From Sphingomonas sanguinis (GTDB lineage Bacteria > Pseudomonadota > Alphaproteobacteria > Sphingomonadales > Sphingomonadaceae): DNA of 64,000 bases. The position numbers and the translations under genes are program-made. The notes below the pieces were generated by a model. That model was not told the origin of the DNA and made no database searches. It saw only the letters and a list, made by a program, of their open reading frames with translations. The DNA lies in NCBI RefSeq assembly GCF_001476905.1, contig NZ_LDTE01000023.1:1-64000 (forward strand), in the 5' to 3' direction. Below, one piece after another: positions 33,961 through 43,182 of this stretch. Each line of letters starts with the position of its first letter. The stretch's first letter is position 1.

Positions 33961-36801
33961 ATGGATATCGGCGGTAGGGCATTGCACCATAGGGCCTGTC
34001 GGCTGTCGTCCCTGATCGGCGCGGTCATGCTGACGGGGGCGGTTGCCGCGACGCCCGCTCACGCGGCGGATTGGGACCTGTCCCGCGCCGGAATCCTGGC
34101 TGTCGCCGATGGGCAGGGGACCAGCCGGGTCGCCGGCGAATTGCTGGTGCGCGATCTGGTCAGTCTGGGCGGCAAGCCGTCCGGTATAGTCGAGGGTCAA
34201 GCGACGTGCGCGGCGACCTGTATCGTGATCGGCACGGCGGACTCGCCCATCGTGCAGCGGCTGGCGCGGGCAGGGGGTGTCGATCTGTCGCCGCTGCGGG
34301 GCGGCTGGGAACGCTATGTCCGCGCGGGGGTGAGGGGCGCCGGGCGGCGCTATCTGTTGATCGCCGGATCGGATGCGCGCGGGGCGGTGTACGGCGTGAC
34401 CGACCTGTCGCGCGCGCTGGGCGTGTCGCCTTGGGAATGGTGGGCGGATGTCACGCCGCGTCGTCCCGACCGGATTGCCGTTTCCGACCGCACCTTCGTC
34501 TCGCGCGAGCCGTCGGTGAAGTATCGCGGCATCTTTCTGAACGACGAGGATTGGGGGCTGCAGCCATGGGCTGCCAAGACCTTCGACCCGGACAAGGGCA
34601 ATATCGGCCCCAAGACCTATCAGCGGGTCTTCGAGCTGATGTGGCGGTTGAAGGCCAACACGCTGTGGCCGGCGATGCACTCGGTCTCGACACCGTTCTT
34701 CGGCGATCCGGGTAATGCCCCGCTCGCAAAACGCTATGCGATCGTCATCGGCAGTTCCCATGCCGAGCCGATGCTCCGCAACAATTTGCGCGAGTGGGAC
34801 GAGGGGAAGCGCGGCGGGTTCGACTTCACCCGGCGGCCTCAGGCGATCCTGGATTACTGGCGCGAGCGGGTGGGCGAGACCAGGGGGCAGGAGGCGTTCT
34901 ATACGGTCGGCCTGCGCGGCCTGCATGACGGGCCGATGCAGGGGGTGACGACCACGGCGGCGCGGCGCGGCATCCTGGAGGATGTGGTCGGGCGACAGCG
35001 TGGGCTTCTGGCCGACACGCTGGGCAAACCGGCGGCGCAGGTTCCGCAGCTTTATGTCGCCTATCACGAATTGCAGGAGGCCTATGACGCCGGGCTGACC
35101 CTTCCGGGCGACGTGACGCTGATGTGGACCGACGACAATTACGGCTATCTGCGACGGCTCAGCACGCCCGAGGAGCAGAAGCGGCCGGGCGGAGCGGGGG
35201 TCTATTACCACCTGTCCTATTGGGGGCGGCCGCACGACTATTTGTGGCTGGGCACCACCCACCCGGCGCTGATCCGCGAAGAGATGGGGCGCGCCTGGGC
35301 CACGGATGCACGGCGCATCTGGATGGTCAATGTCGGCGACATCAAGCCGATCGAATATCTCTCGCAATATTTCCTCGATCTCGCCTTTGACGCCAAGCTG
35401 CTGGACCAGTCGCCGCGCGAGCATCTGCGCCGTTTTATGGCCGAGCAGTTCGGCGAGGCGGAGGCGGGCGCGATCGCTGATCTGATGATGCGCTTCTATG
35501 ACTTGGCGTGGCCGCGGAAGCCGGAGTTCATGGGCTTCGGCCAGACCGAATGGGTCACGCCCAACCGGCCGAGCGCCTATGTCCAGTCCGATGGCGAGGA
35601 AGCGCAGGCCCGACTGGCGGCGTACAGCGCGCTGATGAACCAGGCATCGGCGATACAGGGGCGTATGCCGAAGGACCGGCAGGACGCCTTTTACGAACTG
35701 GTGCTCTATCCCATACAGGGCGCGACGCTGCTCAACTGGCGTATCCTGTCGCTCGATCTCGGCGAACTCTATGCGCGCGATCACCGGGCAAGCGCGGAGA
35801 CCTATGTCTTTGCCGCACGCACGGCCTATATGCGGCTCGCCGAGGCGACCGCCCAGTATAACGCGGCCGCCGGGGGCAAGTGGCGCGAGATGATGGATGC
35901 CGCGCCGCGCCGCCTGCCGGTCTTCGACGAGCCCCTGTGGCCAAGTACCGGATGGGGGCTGCAAAGCGGTTGCGGCCTCGGCCTTTGGGGCTCCTGGATC
36001 GGGGACGAGAATGTCCTGACCTTCACCAGGGGGGTGCCCGCGACAAGGCGGGTGACGCTCTACACCCGTCAGCCGAAATTTGCCGGTTGGGCCGTCACGA
36101 AGCGGCCGGACGGGCTGACCCTGTCGGGGGAGCGGGGGCGGCTGAACGTCGACAATGGTTATGAGCAGCGGCTGACCCTGTCCTATGACGGCAAGGGCGA
36201 GGTCGCGCCGGTGACGCTTCACTGCAACGACCAAGTGATGACGATCCACGCGACCGCCTTGACCCCTCCCAAGCTCGATCCCGGCGAGGCGCTGGAGGAT
36301 GAGCGGCGCGTCACCATGCCCGCGCTGTCGGCCACGTTTGGCGCGGACTGGGAAACGATCCCGGACCTTGGCAGCCAGCGGGGCGCGCTTCGCTCCAGGC
36401 TGGCCCTGCCCACCCGCCAATCGGCCGAACAGGGCACCCCTGCCACCTGGCGCTTCGCCACCATGACCGAGGCGGGAGCGAATTTGCGCGTCGTCGCCTT
36501 GCCGACCCATCCGCGCGATCCGGCACACGGCCTGCGCGCCGCGGTGAAGCTGGACGATGGCGCGTGGCAGACGGTCGATTTCGCGACCGTGGGGCGCAGC
36601 GACCAGTGGCGGCAGAATGTCCTGACCAACACCGCCGTCGCGAACCTGCCGCTGAAGAGCTTTGCCGCCGGGCATCACCGGGTGGCGATCGTGCCGCTCG
36701 ATCCCGGCCTGATCCTGGATCGTGTCGAGCTGGTGCTCGACGGTGCCCGCCCGCTTTACGCGCCGCTCCCCTCTGATTCTTCGCCGGAGACTGCCCGATG
36801 A
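33961..36801 (+). CDS. Glycoside hydrolase family 115 (alpha-glucuronidase type)
   Basis: This 946-residue secreted enzyme has a signal peptide ending in TPAHA. The N-terminal domain resembles GH115/GH67 substrate-entry domains (LLIAGSDARGAVYGVTDLSR). The barrel core carries VKYRGIFLNDEDWGLQPWA, LKANTLWPAMHS, SSHAEPMLRNN and LMWTDDNYGYLRRL, all typical of GH115. A C-terminal beta-sandwich (from about 670) follows. GH115 removes (4-O-methyl)glucuronic acid side chains, classically from xylan, from the polymer itself. The stop overlaps the start of the GH2 gene (ATGA), so both are co-translated. The substrate in this bacterium is unknown, since no xylanase lies nearby. Confidence 0.92.
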   Translation: MDIGGRALHHRACRLSSLIGAVMLTGAVAATPAHAADWDLSRAGILAVADGQGTSRVAGELLVRDLVSLGGKPSGIVEGQATCAATCIVIGTADSPIVQRLARAGGVDLSPLRGGWERYVRAGVRGAGRRYLLIAGSDARGAVYGVTDLSRALGVSPWEWWADVTPRRPDRIAVSDRTFVSREPSVKYRGIFLNDEDWGLQPWAAKTFDPDKGNIGPKTYQRVFELMWRLKANTLWPAMHSVSTPFFGDPGNAPLAKRYAIVIGSSHAEPMLRNNLREWDEGKRGGFDFTRRPQAILDYWRERVGETRGQEAFYTVGLRGLHDGPMQGVTTTAARRGILEDVVGRQRGLLADTLGKPAAQVPQLYVAYHELQEAYDAGLTLPGDVTLMWTDDNYGYLRRLSTPEEQKRPGGAGVYYHLSYWGRPHDYLWLGTTHPALIREEMGRAWATDARRIWMVNVGDIKPIEYLSQYFLDLAFDAKLLDQSPREHLRRFMAEQFGEAEAGAIADLMMRFYDLAWPRKPEFMGFGQTEWVTPNRPSAYVQSDGEEAQARLAAYSALMNQASAIQGRMPKDRQDAFYELVLYPIQGATLLNWRILSLDLGELYARDHRASAETYVFAARTAYMRLAEATAQYNAAAGGKWREMMDAAPRRLPVFDEPLWPSTGWGLQSGCGLGLWGSWIGDENVLTFTRGVPATRRVTLYTRQPKFAGWAVTKRPDGLTLSGERGRLNVDNGYEQRLTLSYDGKGEVAPVTLHCNDQVMTIHATALTPPKLDPGEALEDERRVTMPALSATFGADWETIPDLGSQRGALRSRLALPTRQSAEQGTPATWRFATMTEAGANLRVVALPTHPRDPAHGLRAAVKLDDGAWQTVDFATVGRSDQWRQNVLTNTAVANLPLKSFAAGHHRVAIVPLDPGLILDRVELVLDGARPLYAPLPSDSSPETAR

Positions 36802-39683
36802 CTGTGACCCGCCGCACCTTGCTCGCCAGCGGGCTGGCCGCCCCGGCGTTGGGCACGCCCGTTCTGGCGGCGAACCGCCCCGTGATACTCGACAGCGGCG
36901 ATGCGCCCGCGCCTTTCGATGCGATGCCCGAACCGCCCTTCGTCTCCGATCCGAGCCTGCTTCGGCTCGATAGCGGCTGGCTGTTCAACAAGGGCGACAT
37001 CGCCGTGCCGCCGATCCTGGGGCATGAGGAAAGCTACCAGAACGCCAAGGCCGGAATCGCACAAGGGGCCGCCGCCGTCAGCTATGACGACAGCGACTGG
37101 CGTAGCGTCGAGCTGCCGCATGACTGGGCAATGGAGGAGGTGGTCGACCCCAAGGCCAATGTCGCGCAAGGGTATCGGCGGCGCGGGATCGGCTGGTATC
37201 GCCGCACGCTGAAGCTGCCGACCGAATGGCGCGGACGCTATCTGGAAGTACAGCTGGGCGCGGCGGCGACCAACGCCACCGTCTGGTTCAACGGCATTCT
37301 CGTCGCGCACAGCTTCAGCGGCTATACCGCGATCCTGATCGACATCACCCCCTATGCCCGGTTCGGTGAGGAGGTGAACACGCTGGCCGTCCGCGTCGAT
37401 GCCGACACGATGGAGGGCTGGTGGTATGAGGGCGCGGGGCTGTACCGCCACAACTGGCTGGCGGTGCGCGACGGGGTGAGCATCGTCACCGATGGCCTTC
37501 ACGCCGATCCGCGTCGCGAGGGTACGGGCTGGACGGTGCCGGTCGCGCTGACCGTCTCCAACATTCAGAAGACGGCGGCGACCGTGCGGGCCGAGGTCGT
37601 GCTGATCGACCCGGCGGGCCGCACCATCGGCCGGGCGGAGACAGACGTGACCGTCGATCCGCTCAAGACCGCCGAGGCCCGGATGACCATCCCGATCGCC
37701 GCGCCGCAGCTTTGGTCGGTCGACCAGCCGACGCTCTACCGGGTGGAGACGCGGCTGCTGCGCGACGGCAAGCCCATCGACGCCCGCGCTACCCGGATCG
37801 GTTTTCGCGAGATCCGGTTTGATGCGGCGACCGGCTTCTACCTCAACGGCGTGGCGACCAAGATCAAGGGCGTCTGCGTCCATCAGGACCATGCCGGGGT
37901 CGGCGTCGCCATGCCCGATGCGATGTGGGACTGGCGCATCCGGCGGCTGAAGGCGATGGGCTGCAACGCGCTGCGCTGCTCGCACCATGCGCCCGCGCCC
38001 GAACTGCTCGACGCGTGCGACCGGCTGGGGTTGCTGGTCATGGACGAGAACCGGAACTTCAACCCCAGCCCGGACTATCTGCGCCAGCTGGAGTGGCTGG
38101 TCCGCCGTGACCGCAATCACCCGAGCGTGTTCCTCTGGTCGGTCTTCAACGAGGAACCGATGCAGGGCACCGAGCAGGGCTATGAGATGGTCCGCCGCAT
38201 GGCCGAGGCGGTGAAGGAACTCGACACGTCGCGTCCCGTCACGGCGGCGATGAACGACGGAATGTTCTCGCCCCTGAATGTGTCGGATGCGGTCGATGTG
38301 ATGGGCTTCAACTACCAGCATCGCCGCTACGACAGCTTCCATGCGGCGCATCCGACCAAGCCGATGACCAGCTCGGAGGATACCAGCGCGTTCATGACTC
38401 GCGGTGTGTGGAAGACCGACATGGCCGCGCACGAAGTGAGTTCCTACGACACCGACGCCGCCGAATGGGGGCTGACCCATCACGAAAGCTGGCGGATGAT
38501 CGACACGCGGCCCTTCGTCGCGGGGACGTTCGTGTGGACGGGCTTCGACTATCATGGCGAGCCGACGCCGTTCGAATGGCCGACGACCAGCAGCGTGTTC
38601 GGCATCATGGATTTGTGCGGCTTTGCCAAGATGGCCTTCCATCTGCGCCGCGCGCAATGGGTGGACGATGCACCTGCGCTCGCCATCGCGCCGCACTGGA
38701 CCTGGCCGGGGCGTGAGGGGCAGGCGATCCGGGTATTGGCGCTGACCAATGCCGAGACGGTCGAGTTGCGCCTGAACGACAAGAGCCTGGGTGTGAAGAC
38801 GGTCGACCGGCTGGCGATGCCCGAATGGCAGGTGCCCTATAGCCCCGGACGGCTGGAGGCGGTCGGCTATCGCGCCGGGCGCGAGGTGTCGCGAACCTCG
38901 GTCGAGACGGCGGGGCAGCCGGTCGCGTTGAAGCTGGTGGCGGATCGTGGCGGGATGCTGGGCACGGGAAGCGACATCCAGCCCTTCACCGTGATGGCGG
39001 TGGATGCGCGCGGGCGGGTGGTGCCGGATGCGGATATGCCGGTGAGTTTCCGGGTGACGCGGGGCGCGGTGATCGGGGTAGGCAATGGCGACCCCAATGA
39101 TCATGATTCCGAGGTGGTGCCCGCGCGTCGCCTGTTCCACGGGCTGGCCCAAGCGCTGGTTCGTGCCGAGGCGGGGGCGGGGACGCTGACCGTCGAGGCG
39201 ACCGCGCCGGGGTTGAAACCCGCGCGCGCCACGGTGCGCGTGATCGCCGCCGAGCCTTTGCCCGCGCTCCCTGCCACCCGGCCGGTGGCGATGCTGACCG
39301 ACTGGAAGCGCAGCGACTTCACCGCGACCCGGCCCGATCCGCTGCGCCGTTATGCTGGCAACGACATGAACAGCCTGGTCTATGCGCGGCCCGGACGACT
39401 GGAGGGACCGGGCGAGGGCGTCTGGTCGACTTATCGCACCAGCTTCAAGCCGCGCCGCCGGGTGGCGGAGCAGGGTGGTGCGGTGGTCTTTGCCGAGGTC
39501 GTCGGCCGGGCCGAGGCCTGGGTCGACGGGGTGAAGCGGGCAGAGAAGACCGACTTCGCGGGCGCGCCGCTGGAGGTGCCGTTCCCCGCCGGGGCGAGCG
39601 AGCGGCAGGTCGTGCTGGTCGTGGAGGCGGTGCCGGGCAAGGCGTCCGGCCTGGGCCGGACGATTTCGGTTCGGGAGCGGTGA
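36798..39683 (+). CDS. Glycoside hydrolase family 2 (beta-galactosidase/beta-glucuronidase type), Tat-exported
   Basis: This 961-residue enzyme begins with a twin-arginine signal, MTVTRRTLLASGLAAPALG. Domain order: jelly-roll sugar-binding domain (WRSVELPHDWAMEE, GIGWYRRTLKLP), immunoglobulin-like domain, then the TIM barrel with RCSHHAPAPELLDACDRLGL. The acid/base is Glu452 (FNEE) and the likely nucleophile Glu527 (MTSSEDTS). DUF4982-like and C-terminal Ig-like domains end the protein. This architecture is that of BoGH2A/GalB-type exo-enzymes, which include galactosidases and glucuronidases. It is translationally coupled to the GH115 gene. Substrate specificity cannot be told from sequence alone. 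Confidence 0.92.
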   Translation: MTVTRRTLLASGLAAPALGTPVLAANRPVILDSGDAPAPFDAMPEPPFVSDPSLLRLDSGWLFNKGDIAVPPILGHEESYQNAKAGIAQGAAAVSYDDSDWRSVELPHDWAMEEVVDPKANVAQGYRRRGIGWYRRTLKLPTEWRGRYLEVQLGAAATNATVWFNGILVAHSFSGYTAILIDITPYARFGEEVNTLAVRVDADTMEGWWYEGAGLYRHNWLAVRDGVSIVTDGLHADPRREGTGWTVPVALTVSNIQKTAATVRAEVVLIDPAGRTIGRAETDVTVDPLKTAEARMTIPIAAPQLWSVDQPTLYRVETRLLRDGKPIDARATRIGFREIRFDAATGFYLNGVATKIKGVCVHQDHAGVGVAMPDAMWDWRIRRLKAMGCNALRCSHHAPAPELLDACDRLGLLVMDENRNFNPSPDYLRQLEWLVRRDRNHPSVFLWSVFNEEPMQGTEQGYEMVRRMAEAVKELDTSRPVTAAMNDGMFSPLNVSDAVDVMGFNYQHRRYDSFHAAHPTKPMTSSEDTSAFMTRGVWKTDMAAHEVSSYDTDAAEWGLTHHESWRMIDTRPFVAGTFVWTGFDYHGEPTPFEWPTTSSVFGIMDLCGFAKMAFHLRRAQWVDDAPALAIAPHWTWPGREGQAIRVLALTNAETVELRLNDKSLGVKTVDRLAMPEWQVPYSPGRLEAVGYRAGREVSRTSVETAGQPVALKLVADRGGMLGTGSDIQPFTVMAVDARGRVVPDADMPVSFRVTRGAVIGVGNGDPNDHDSEVVPARRLFHGLAQALVRAEAGAGTLTVEATAPGLKPARATVRVIAAEPLPALPATRPVAMLTDWKRSDFTATRPDPLRRYAGNDMNSLVYARPGRLEGPGEGVWSTYRTSFKPRRRVAEQGGAVVFAEVVGRAEAWVDGVKRAEKTDFAGAPLEVPFPAGASERQVVLVVEAVPGKASGLGRTISVRER

Positions 39684-39695
39684 CCCGATGACGTC

Positions 39696-40820
39696 TCAGA
39701 CCTTGAGGATGATCCCCTTGCGATCCAGCACCCAGCCGAAGGCGCAACAGATCAGCGTATAGGCGAGCGCGCAGAGCAGCGACCCGACCGGCCCCGGCGC
39801 GATCGGCTGGAACGCATTGAGGCCGACCCAGGTGTACAGTCCCTCACCATCGACATGGATCAGCTCCAGCACCACGACGAGCAGCTCGGAGAACAGGTAG
39901 ATGGCGAGCGGATTGCGCCCGAGCATCTGGAGGAAGGATCGCCCGACCTTCACGCCGCGTATCTCGACCAACCACAGTGCCGCGCCTAGCAGGATCAGGT
40001 CGATGCCGACCGTCAGCGCGACGAACGAGCCGGTCCACAATTTCTTGCCGATCGGCAGCATCGGCGACAGCAGCAGCGCCACGACGACTAGCCCGGCCCC
40101 GATCGCCGCGAGCCGTCCGACCGTTGCGGCGTGCTTGCCCCAACGCTGGATGGCCAGCCCCGTGAGATAGCCCGCAATGACATTGGCGGTGGCGGGCAGG
40201 GTGCCGAGCAGTCCCTCGGGATCGAAGCCATGGTCCTTTTTATACAGATGCTCCGGTCCGATCAGCCATAGGTCGAACAGTGTACCCGCATTCTTGTACC
40301 GCCCGAACGCCTCGCCCGCCGGGCTGAGCCCGACCAGGATCGCCCAGTGCGCGACGACCAGGCCGATGGCGACTACGACCAGATGGCTGGGCTTCAGATA
40401 GCGCGCACACAGCGCCCCCAGCAGATAGCAGAGCGCGATGCGTTGCAGCACGCCGGTCAGTCGCGTGTCGGCAAAAGGCTTGGCGACCCAGCTCCCGTCC
40501 GCCTGATGCGTGACGAAGGGGAACCAGTACATCAGCACGCCGAGCAGGAAGATCAGCGCGGCCCGCTTGAACACCCGGCGCAGGAAGACATGTTCGGGCA
40601 TCGGCCGGGTCAGTGCGAAGCTCATCGCGTTGCCGACCGCAAACAGGAAGCTGGGATAGATCAGGTCGGCCAGCGTGAAGCCGAACCACGGCGCGTGCTG
40701 CAACTGGGTGAAGGCCCCGCCCGCGCCCGCCGTGTTGACCACGATCATCAGGAAAATGGTCGCGCCCCGGAACATGTCGAGCGAGGCGAAGCGCTCGGGT
40801 CTGGCGGTCATGGTCGTCAC
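39696..40820 (-). CDS. HGSNAT/NagX-like membrane acetyltransferase (DUF5009 type)
   Basis: This 374-residue protein has about ten membrane helices. Motifs RFASLDMFRGATIFLMIVVN, LADLIYPSFLFAVGNAMSFA, GVLQRIALCYLLGAL and LGRNPLAIYLFSELLVV match the YeiB/HGSNAT family, which includes human heparan-alpha-glucosaminide N-acetyltransferase and bacterial NagX. Start chosen at the GTG at 40820, which gives a GTGA overlap with the GH89 stop and has GGAGA 7 bases ahead; an ATG three codons on is the alternative. Downstream of TBDT and GH89 in one operon, it probably handles released amino sugars at the inner membrane. It converges with GH2, 12 bases apart. Confidence 0.88.
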   Translation of the reverse strand: MTTMTARPERFASLDMFRGATIFLMIVVNTAGAGGAFTQLQHAPWFGFTLADLIYPSFLFAVGNAMSFALTRPMPEHVFLRRVFKRAALIFLLGVLMYWFPFVTHQADGSWVAKPFADTRLTGVLQRIALCYLLGALCARYLKPSHLVVVAIGLVVAHWAILVGLSPAGEAFGRYKNAGTLFDLWLIGPEHLYKKDHGFDPEGLLGTLPATANVIAGYLTGLAIQRWGKHAATVGRLAAIGAGLVVVALLLSPMLPIGKKLWTGSFVALTVGIDLILLGAALWLVEIRGVKVGRSFLQMLGRNPLAIYLFSELLVVVLELIHVDGEGLYTWVGLNAFQPIAPGPVGSLLCALAYTLICCAFGWVLDRKGIILKV

Positions 40821-43111
40821 CGGGCGGTCTCCGTCATCAGCGCGCTGGCCTCGGCCACCGGATCGGCGGGGGCGCTGGCCTTGTAGGGGCGGGGATCGGC
40901 GACCCAGGCCTTTTCCCAATCGAGCAGCCGGGCGGTAAAGGCGGCATCGTCGACCGGCCGCTTGGCGAGGGCGGCGGCCCGCGCCCCGGTCAGATAGGCG
41001 GTCCAGCGCGGCAGGTAGTAATCGGCATACATGCCCGCCCAGGCCTTGGACGCATAATCGCCCAGATGGCCGCGGCCGCCCCAGATCGTCACCTGCGCCT
41101 TGGCATTCTGTTCGTAGGCGGTCTTTTCGGCGGGCGTGTCGCCATAGGCCCGCGCATCGGCGATCCAGCTGGCTAGGCTTTCCTGCTGCCCGCCGATCAG
41201 ATGGTCGATGGCCAGCGCCAGCGCCTTGACCCGCGCCGTCTCTCGGTCGCCGGTCGCAATATCGCCCTTCTGATAGGCGGCGACGGCGGCCTTCACGCTG
41301 TCGTCCAGCGACAGGCTGGCGGTGTGTCGGGTCAGGTCGACCAGATCATAGCGGTAGAGCGGGCTCTTGCCGTAAGCTGGCGCGAGCTTGAGCATCGCCG
41401 CGATCCCGGCGCGCAGCTTCGCCCGGTCGCCCGGCTCGGCGGGATAGGTCGGTGCATCGGCGGCGGGGCGCTTGAAGAAGAGATATGCGCCCGCCCGCTC
41501 GTTCCACCAGCGCGGCGTCCAGTAGCGCACGTCATAGGCACCCGCGACCACATCCTGCCATGCGGCGACCATCGCCGGATCGCTCCGGCCATAGCGGGCG
41601 GCGGTATAGCGGATCAGCCACGGGCCCATCGCCATGTCGCCGCCCGGCCAGGCTACATCATAGGCATAGTCGTAGATCAGGCTGTTACTGTGCAACCCCT
41701 CCGGGAACATGCCGAAGCCGCGCACATTCCCGCGCCCCTGGTCGGTGAACATCGCGGCGACGTCGCGACGGTAGAAATCCGGCGCGCCGTACGCCGGGTT
41801 GCTGCCGCCATAATTATGGACATAGCCGTATACCCAGCTCTTGCCGTCGAAGCCGTTCGTGGTCTTCCAGATGCCGGGATAGCGGTCATTGCCGATGTCG
41901 AGGATCAGCATCTTCTCATCCGGCACGTCGCGCAGGAAGGCGGCGATGGCGTCGGGCGTCCAGAATTTCTTGTCGGCCCCGAACAACCAGCCCTGCATCA
42001 CCCAGGTCGCGCCCGGCGCGGCGGCGGCGATCGAGGCGTAGAGCCGCTGGCCATAGGCCGCCAGCCTTGCGTCGCGGACCTCACGGGGCAAGGCCGCCGC
42101 CTTCGTTGCCGCGTCCAGCGCGGGCGTGTTGGCGGTCGCGTCGCCGTAAGCGGCGTTCGCGGTGTCGCTGCCATCCTCGGCGATGGGCGGCACCATCTCG
42201 TTAAAGGCGTCGGCCAGGTAATATTGCCCTGGCCCATATTCGGCGGTGTAGAGTTGCAGGAAACGCTTGGCGAGCGGGGCAAAGAGGGGATCGGACGGGT
42301 CGAGCCAATAGGTCCCCTCGAACCCTTCCCAGGATCGCATCTTGTAGATGCGCGCCTTGGGATGCGCCTCGGCAAAGGCCTTGGGCACGTATCCCGCAAA
42401 GGCGGGCAGGATCGGCGTCATGCCAAGATCGCGCATCCGGGTCAGGATACGCTTTTGCAGGTCATGCTTCTTGTCGATCCATCCCTGTGGCAGGGGCGCG
42501 CGATAGCCCTCGATATTGCCCATGCGCTGCCATGGCAGAAAGGCGGGGCCGGAGAAATGCTGCGCCAGTTGCGCCTCGGTCAGACCCTGCTCGCGCCATA
42601 GCTGGCGCCACACATAATCCTGTCCCTCCATGGCCAGCGGCATGTCGACGCCGTGTACCGCCATCGCGTCGATCTCGCGCTCCCAGCGGGCCCAGTTCCA
42701 CCAGGGCGTGGTATAGCCGAAGGTACAGGTGTTGAGGTAAGCGCGGATGTTGAAGGGCGACGACACCCAGCCACTGTCGTCGGGCGTCAGCCGGGTCATC
42801 GGGCCGACGCGATTGCCCTCCCAACTGACCGATAGTCGCCCTTGCGCGTTTAGCATCGCCGCCGCCCCGCGTACTGCCGCGACGGGCGAGGAGGCTTCGA
42901 CGTTCAGCCGATCATGATCCACCCGGACCCGGTAGCGCGGATCGGCGGCGGGACGGATCGTCACCGCCACCTGCCGCTCGGGCACGCCCAGCCGCTGGAG
43001 CGCGGCCCGCGCCGCCTGCCCGCCATCGCTCTGGGCATGCACCGCCGGGGCGACAAAAAACAGAGTGCCGATCAGGCCGAGCGCTTTGGAAGAGGTCATC
43101 ACGGACGGCAT
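40817..43111 (-). CDS. Glycoside hydrolase family 89 (alpha-N-acetylglucosaminidase)
   Basis: This 764-residue secreted enzyme, homologous to human NAGLU, has a signal peptide ending in AVHAQ. The N-terminal small domain runs to about 110, followed by the (beta/alpha)8 core with YLNTCTFGYTTPWWNWARWE, AMEGQDYVWRQLWREQGL, YLADAFNEMVPP and WVYGYVHNYGG, all GH89 hallmarks. An all-helical C-terminal domain carries DVRYWTPRWWNERAG. It removes terminal alpha-linked N-acetylglucosamine from the non-reducing end. It lies between the TBDT (71-base gap with a strong hairpin) and the acetyltransferase (4-base overlap). Two nearby starts exist (43111 and 43099). Confidence 0.93.
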   Translation of the reverse strand: MPSVMTSSKALGLIGTLFFVAPAVHAQSDGGQAARAALQRLGVPERQVAVTIRPAADPRYRVRVDHDRLNVEASSPVAAVRGAAAMLNAQGRLSVSWEGNRVGPMTRLTPDDSGWVSSPFNIRAYLNTCTFGYTTPWWNWARWEREIDAMAVHGVDMPLAMEGQDYVWRQLWREQGLTEAQLAQHFSGPAFLPWQRMGNIEGYRAPLPQGWIDKKHDLQKRILTRMRDLGMTPILPAFAGYVPKAFAEAHPKARIYKMRSWEGFEGTYWLDPSDPLFAPLAKRFLQLYTAEYGPGQYYLADAFNEMVPPIAEDGSDTANAAYGDATANTPALDAATKAAALPREVRDARLAAYGQRLYASIAAAAPGATWVMQGWLFGADKKFWTPDAIAAFLRDVPDEKMLILDIGNDRYPGIWKTTNGFDGKSWVYGYVHNYGGSNPAYGAPDFYRRDVAAMFTDQGRGNVRGFGMFPEGLHSNSLIYDYAYDVAWPGGDMAMGPWLIRYTAARYGRSDPAMVAAWQDVVAGAYDVRYWTPRWWNERAGAYLFFKRPAADAPTYPAEPGDRAKLRAGIAAMLKLAPAYGKSPLYRYDLVDLTRHTASLSLDDSVKAAVAAYQKGDIATGDRETARVKALALAIDHLIGGQQESLASWIADARAYGDTPAEKTAYEQNAKAQVTIWGGRGHLGDYASKAWAGMYADYYLPRWTAYLTGARAAALAKRPVDDAAFTARLLDWEKAWVADPRPYKASAPADPVAEASALMTETAR

Positions 43112-43135
43112 TGTCCCCGGCAAAATGGCAAAAGG

Positions 43136-43171
43136 GAAGGGCGGACCGGCCCGCACGGCCGTCCGCCCTTC
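43136..43171 (-). terminator. Stem-loop terminator/attenuator between TBDT and GH89 genes
   Basis: A perfect 11-bp stem, GAAGGGCGGAC with GTCCGCCCTTC, 14-base loop, is followed on the transcribed (minus) strand by CCCTTTT. It starts 11 bases beyond the TBDT stop and would let only part of the transcripts continue into GH89, as is common after abundant receptor genes. Confidence 0.7.
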
Positions 43172-43182
43172 AGGGGGGAGGT

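Noticed and set aside
33961..36801. Assigning the GH115/GH2 pair to xylan degradation outright
   Set aside because: GH115 alone is not diagnostic and no xylanase, xylosidase or xylose-use gene is present; the neighbouring GH89 and acetyltransferase point to amino-sugar glycans as a competing option.
33904..39152. Very long antisense open frames (924 and 798 codons) opposite the GH115 and GH2 genes
   Set aside because: They mirror the codon structure of strongly supported plus-strand enzymes; their translations are Arg/His/Pro/Gln-rich with no domain motifs, as expected for GC-rich shadow frames.
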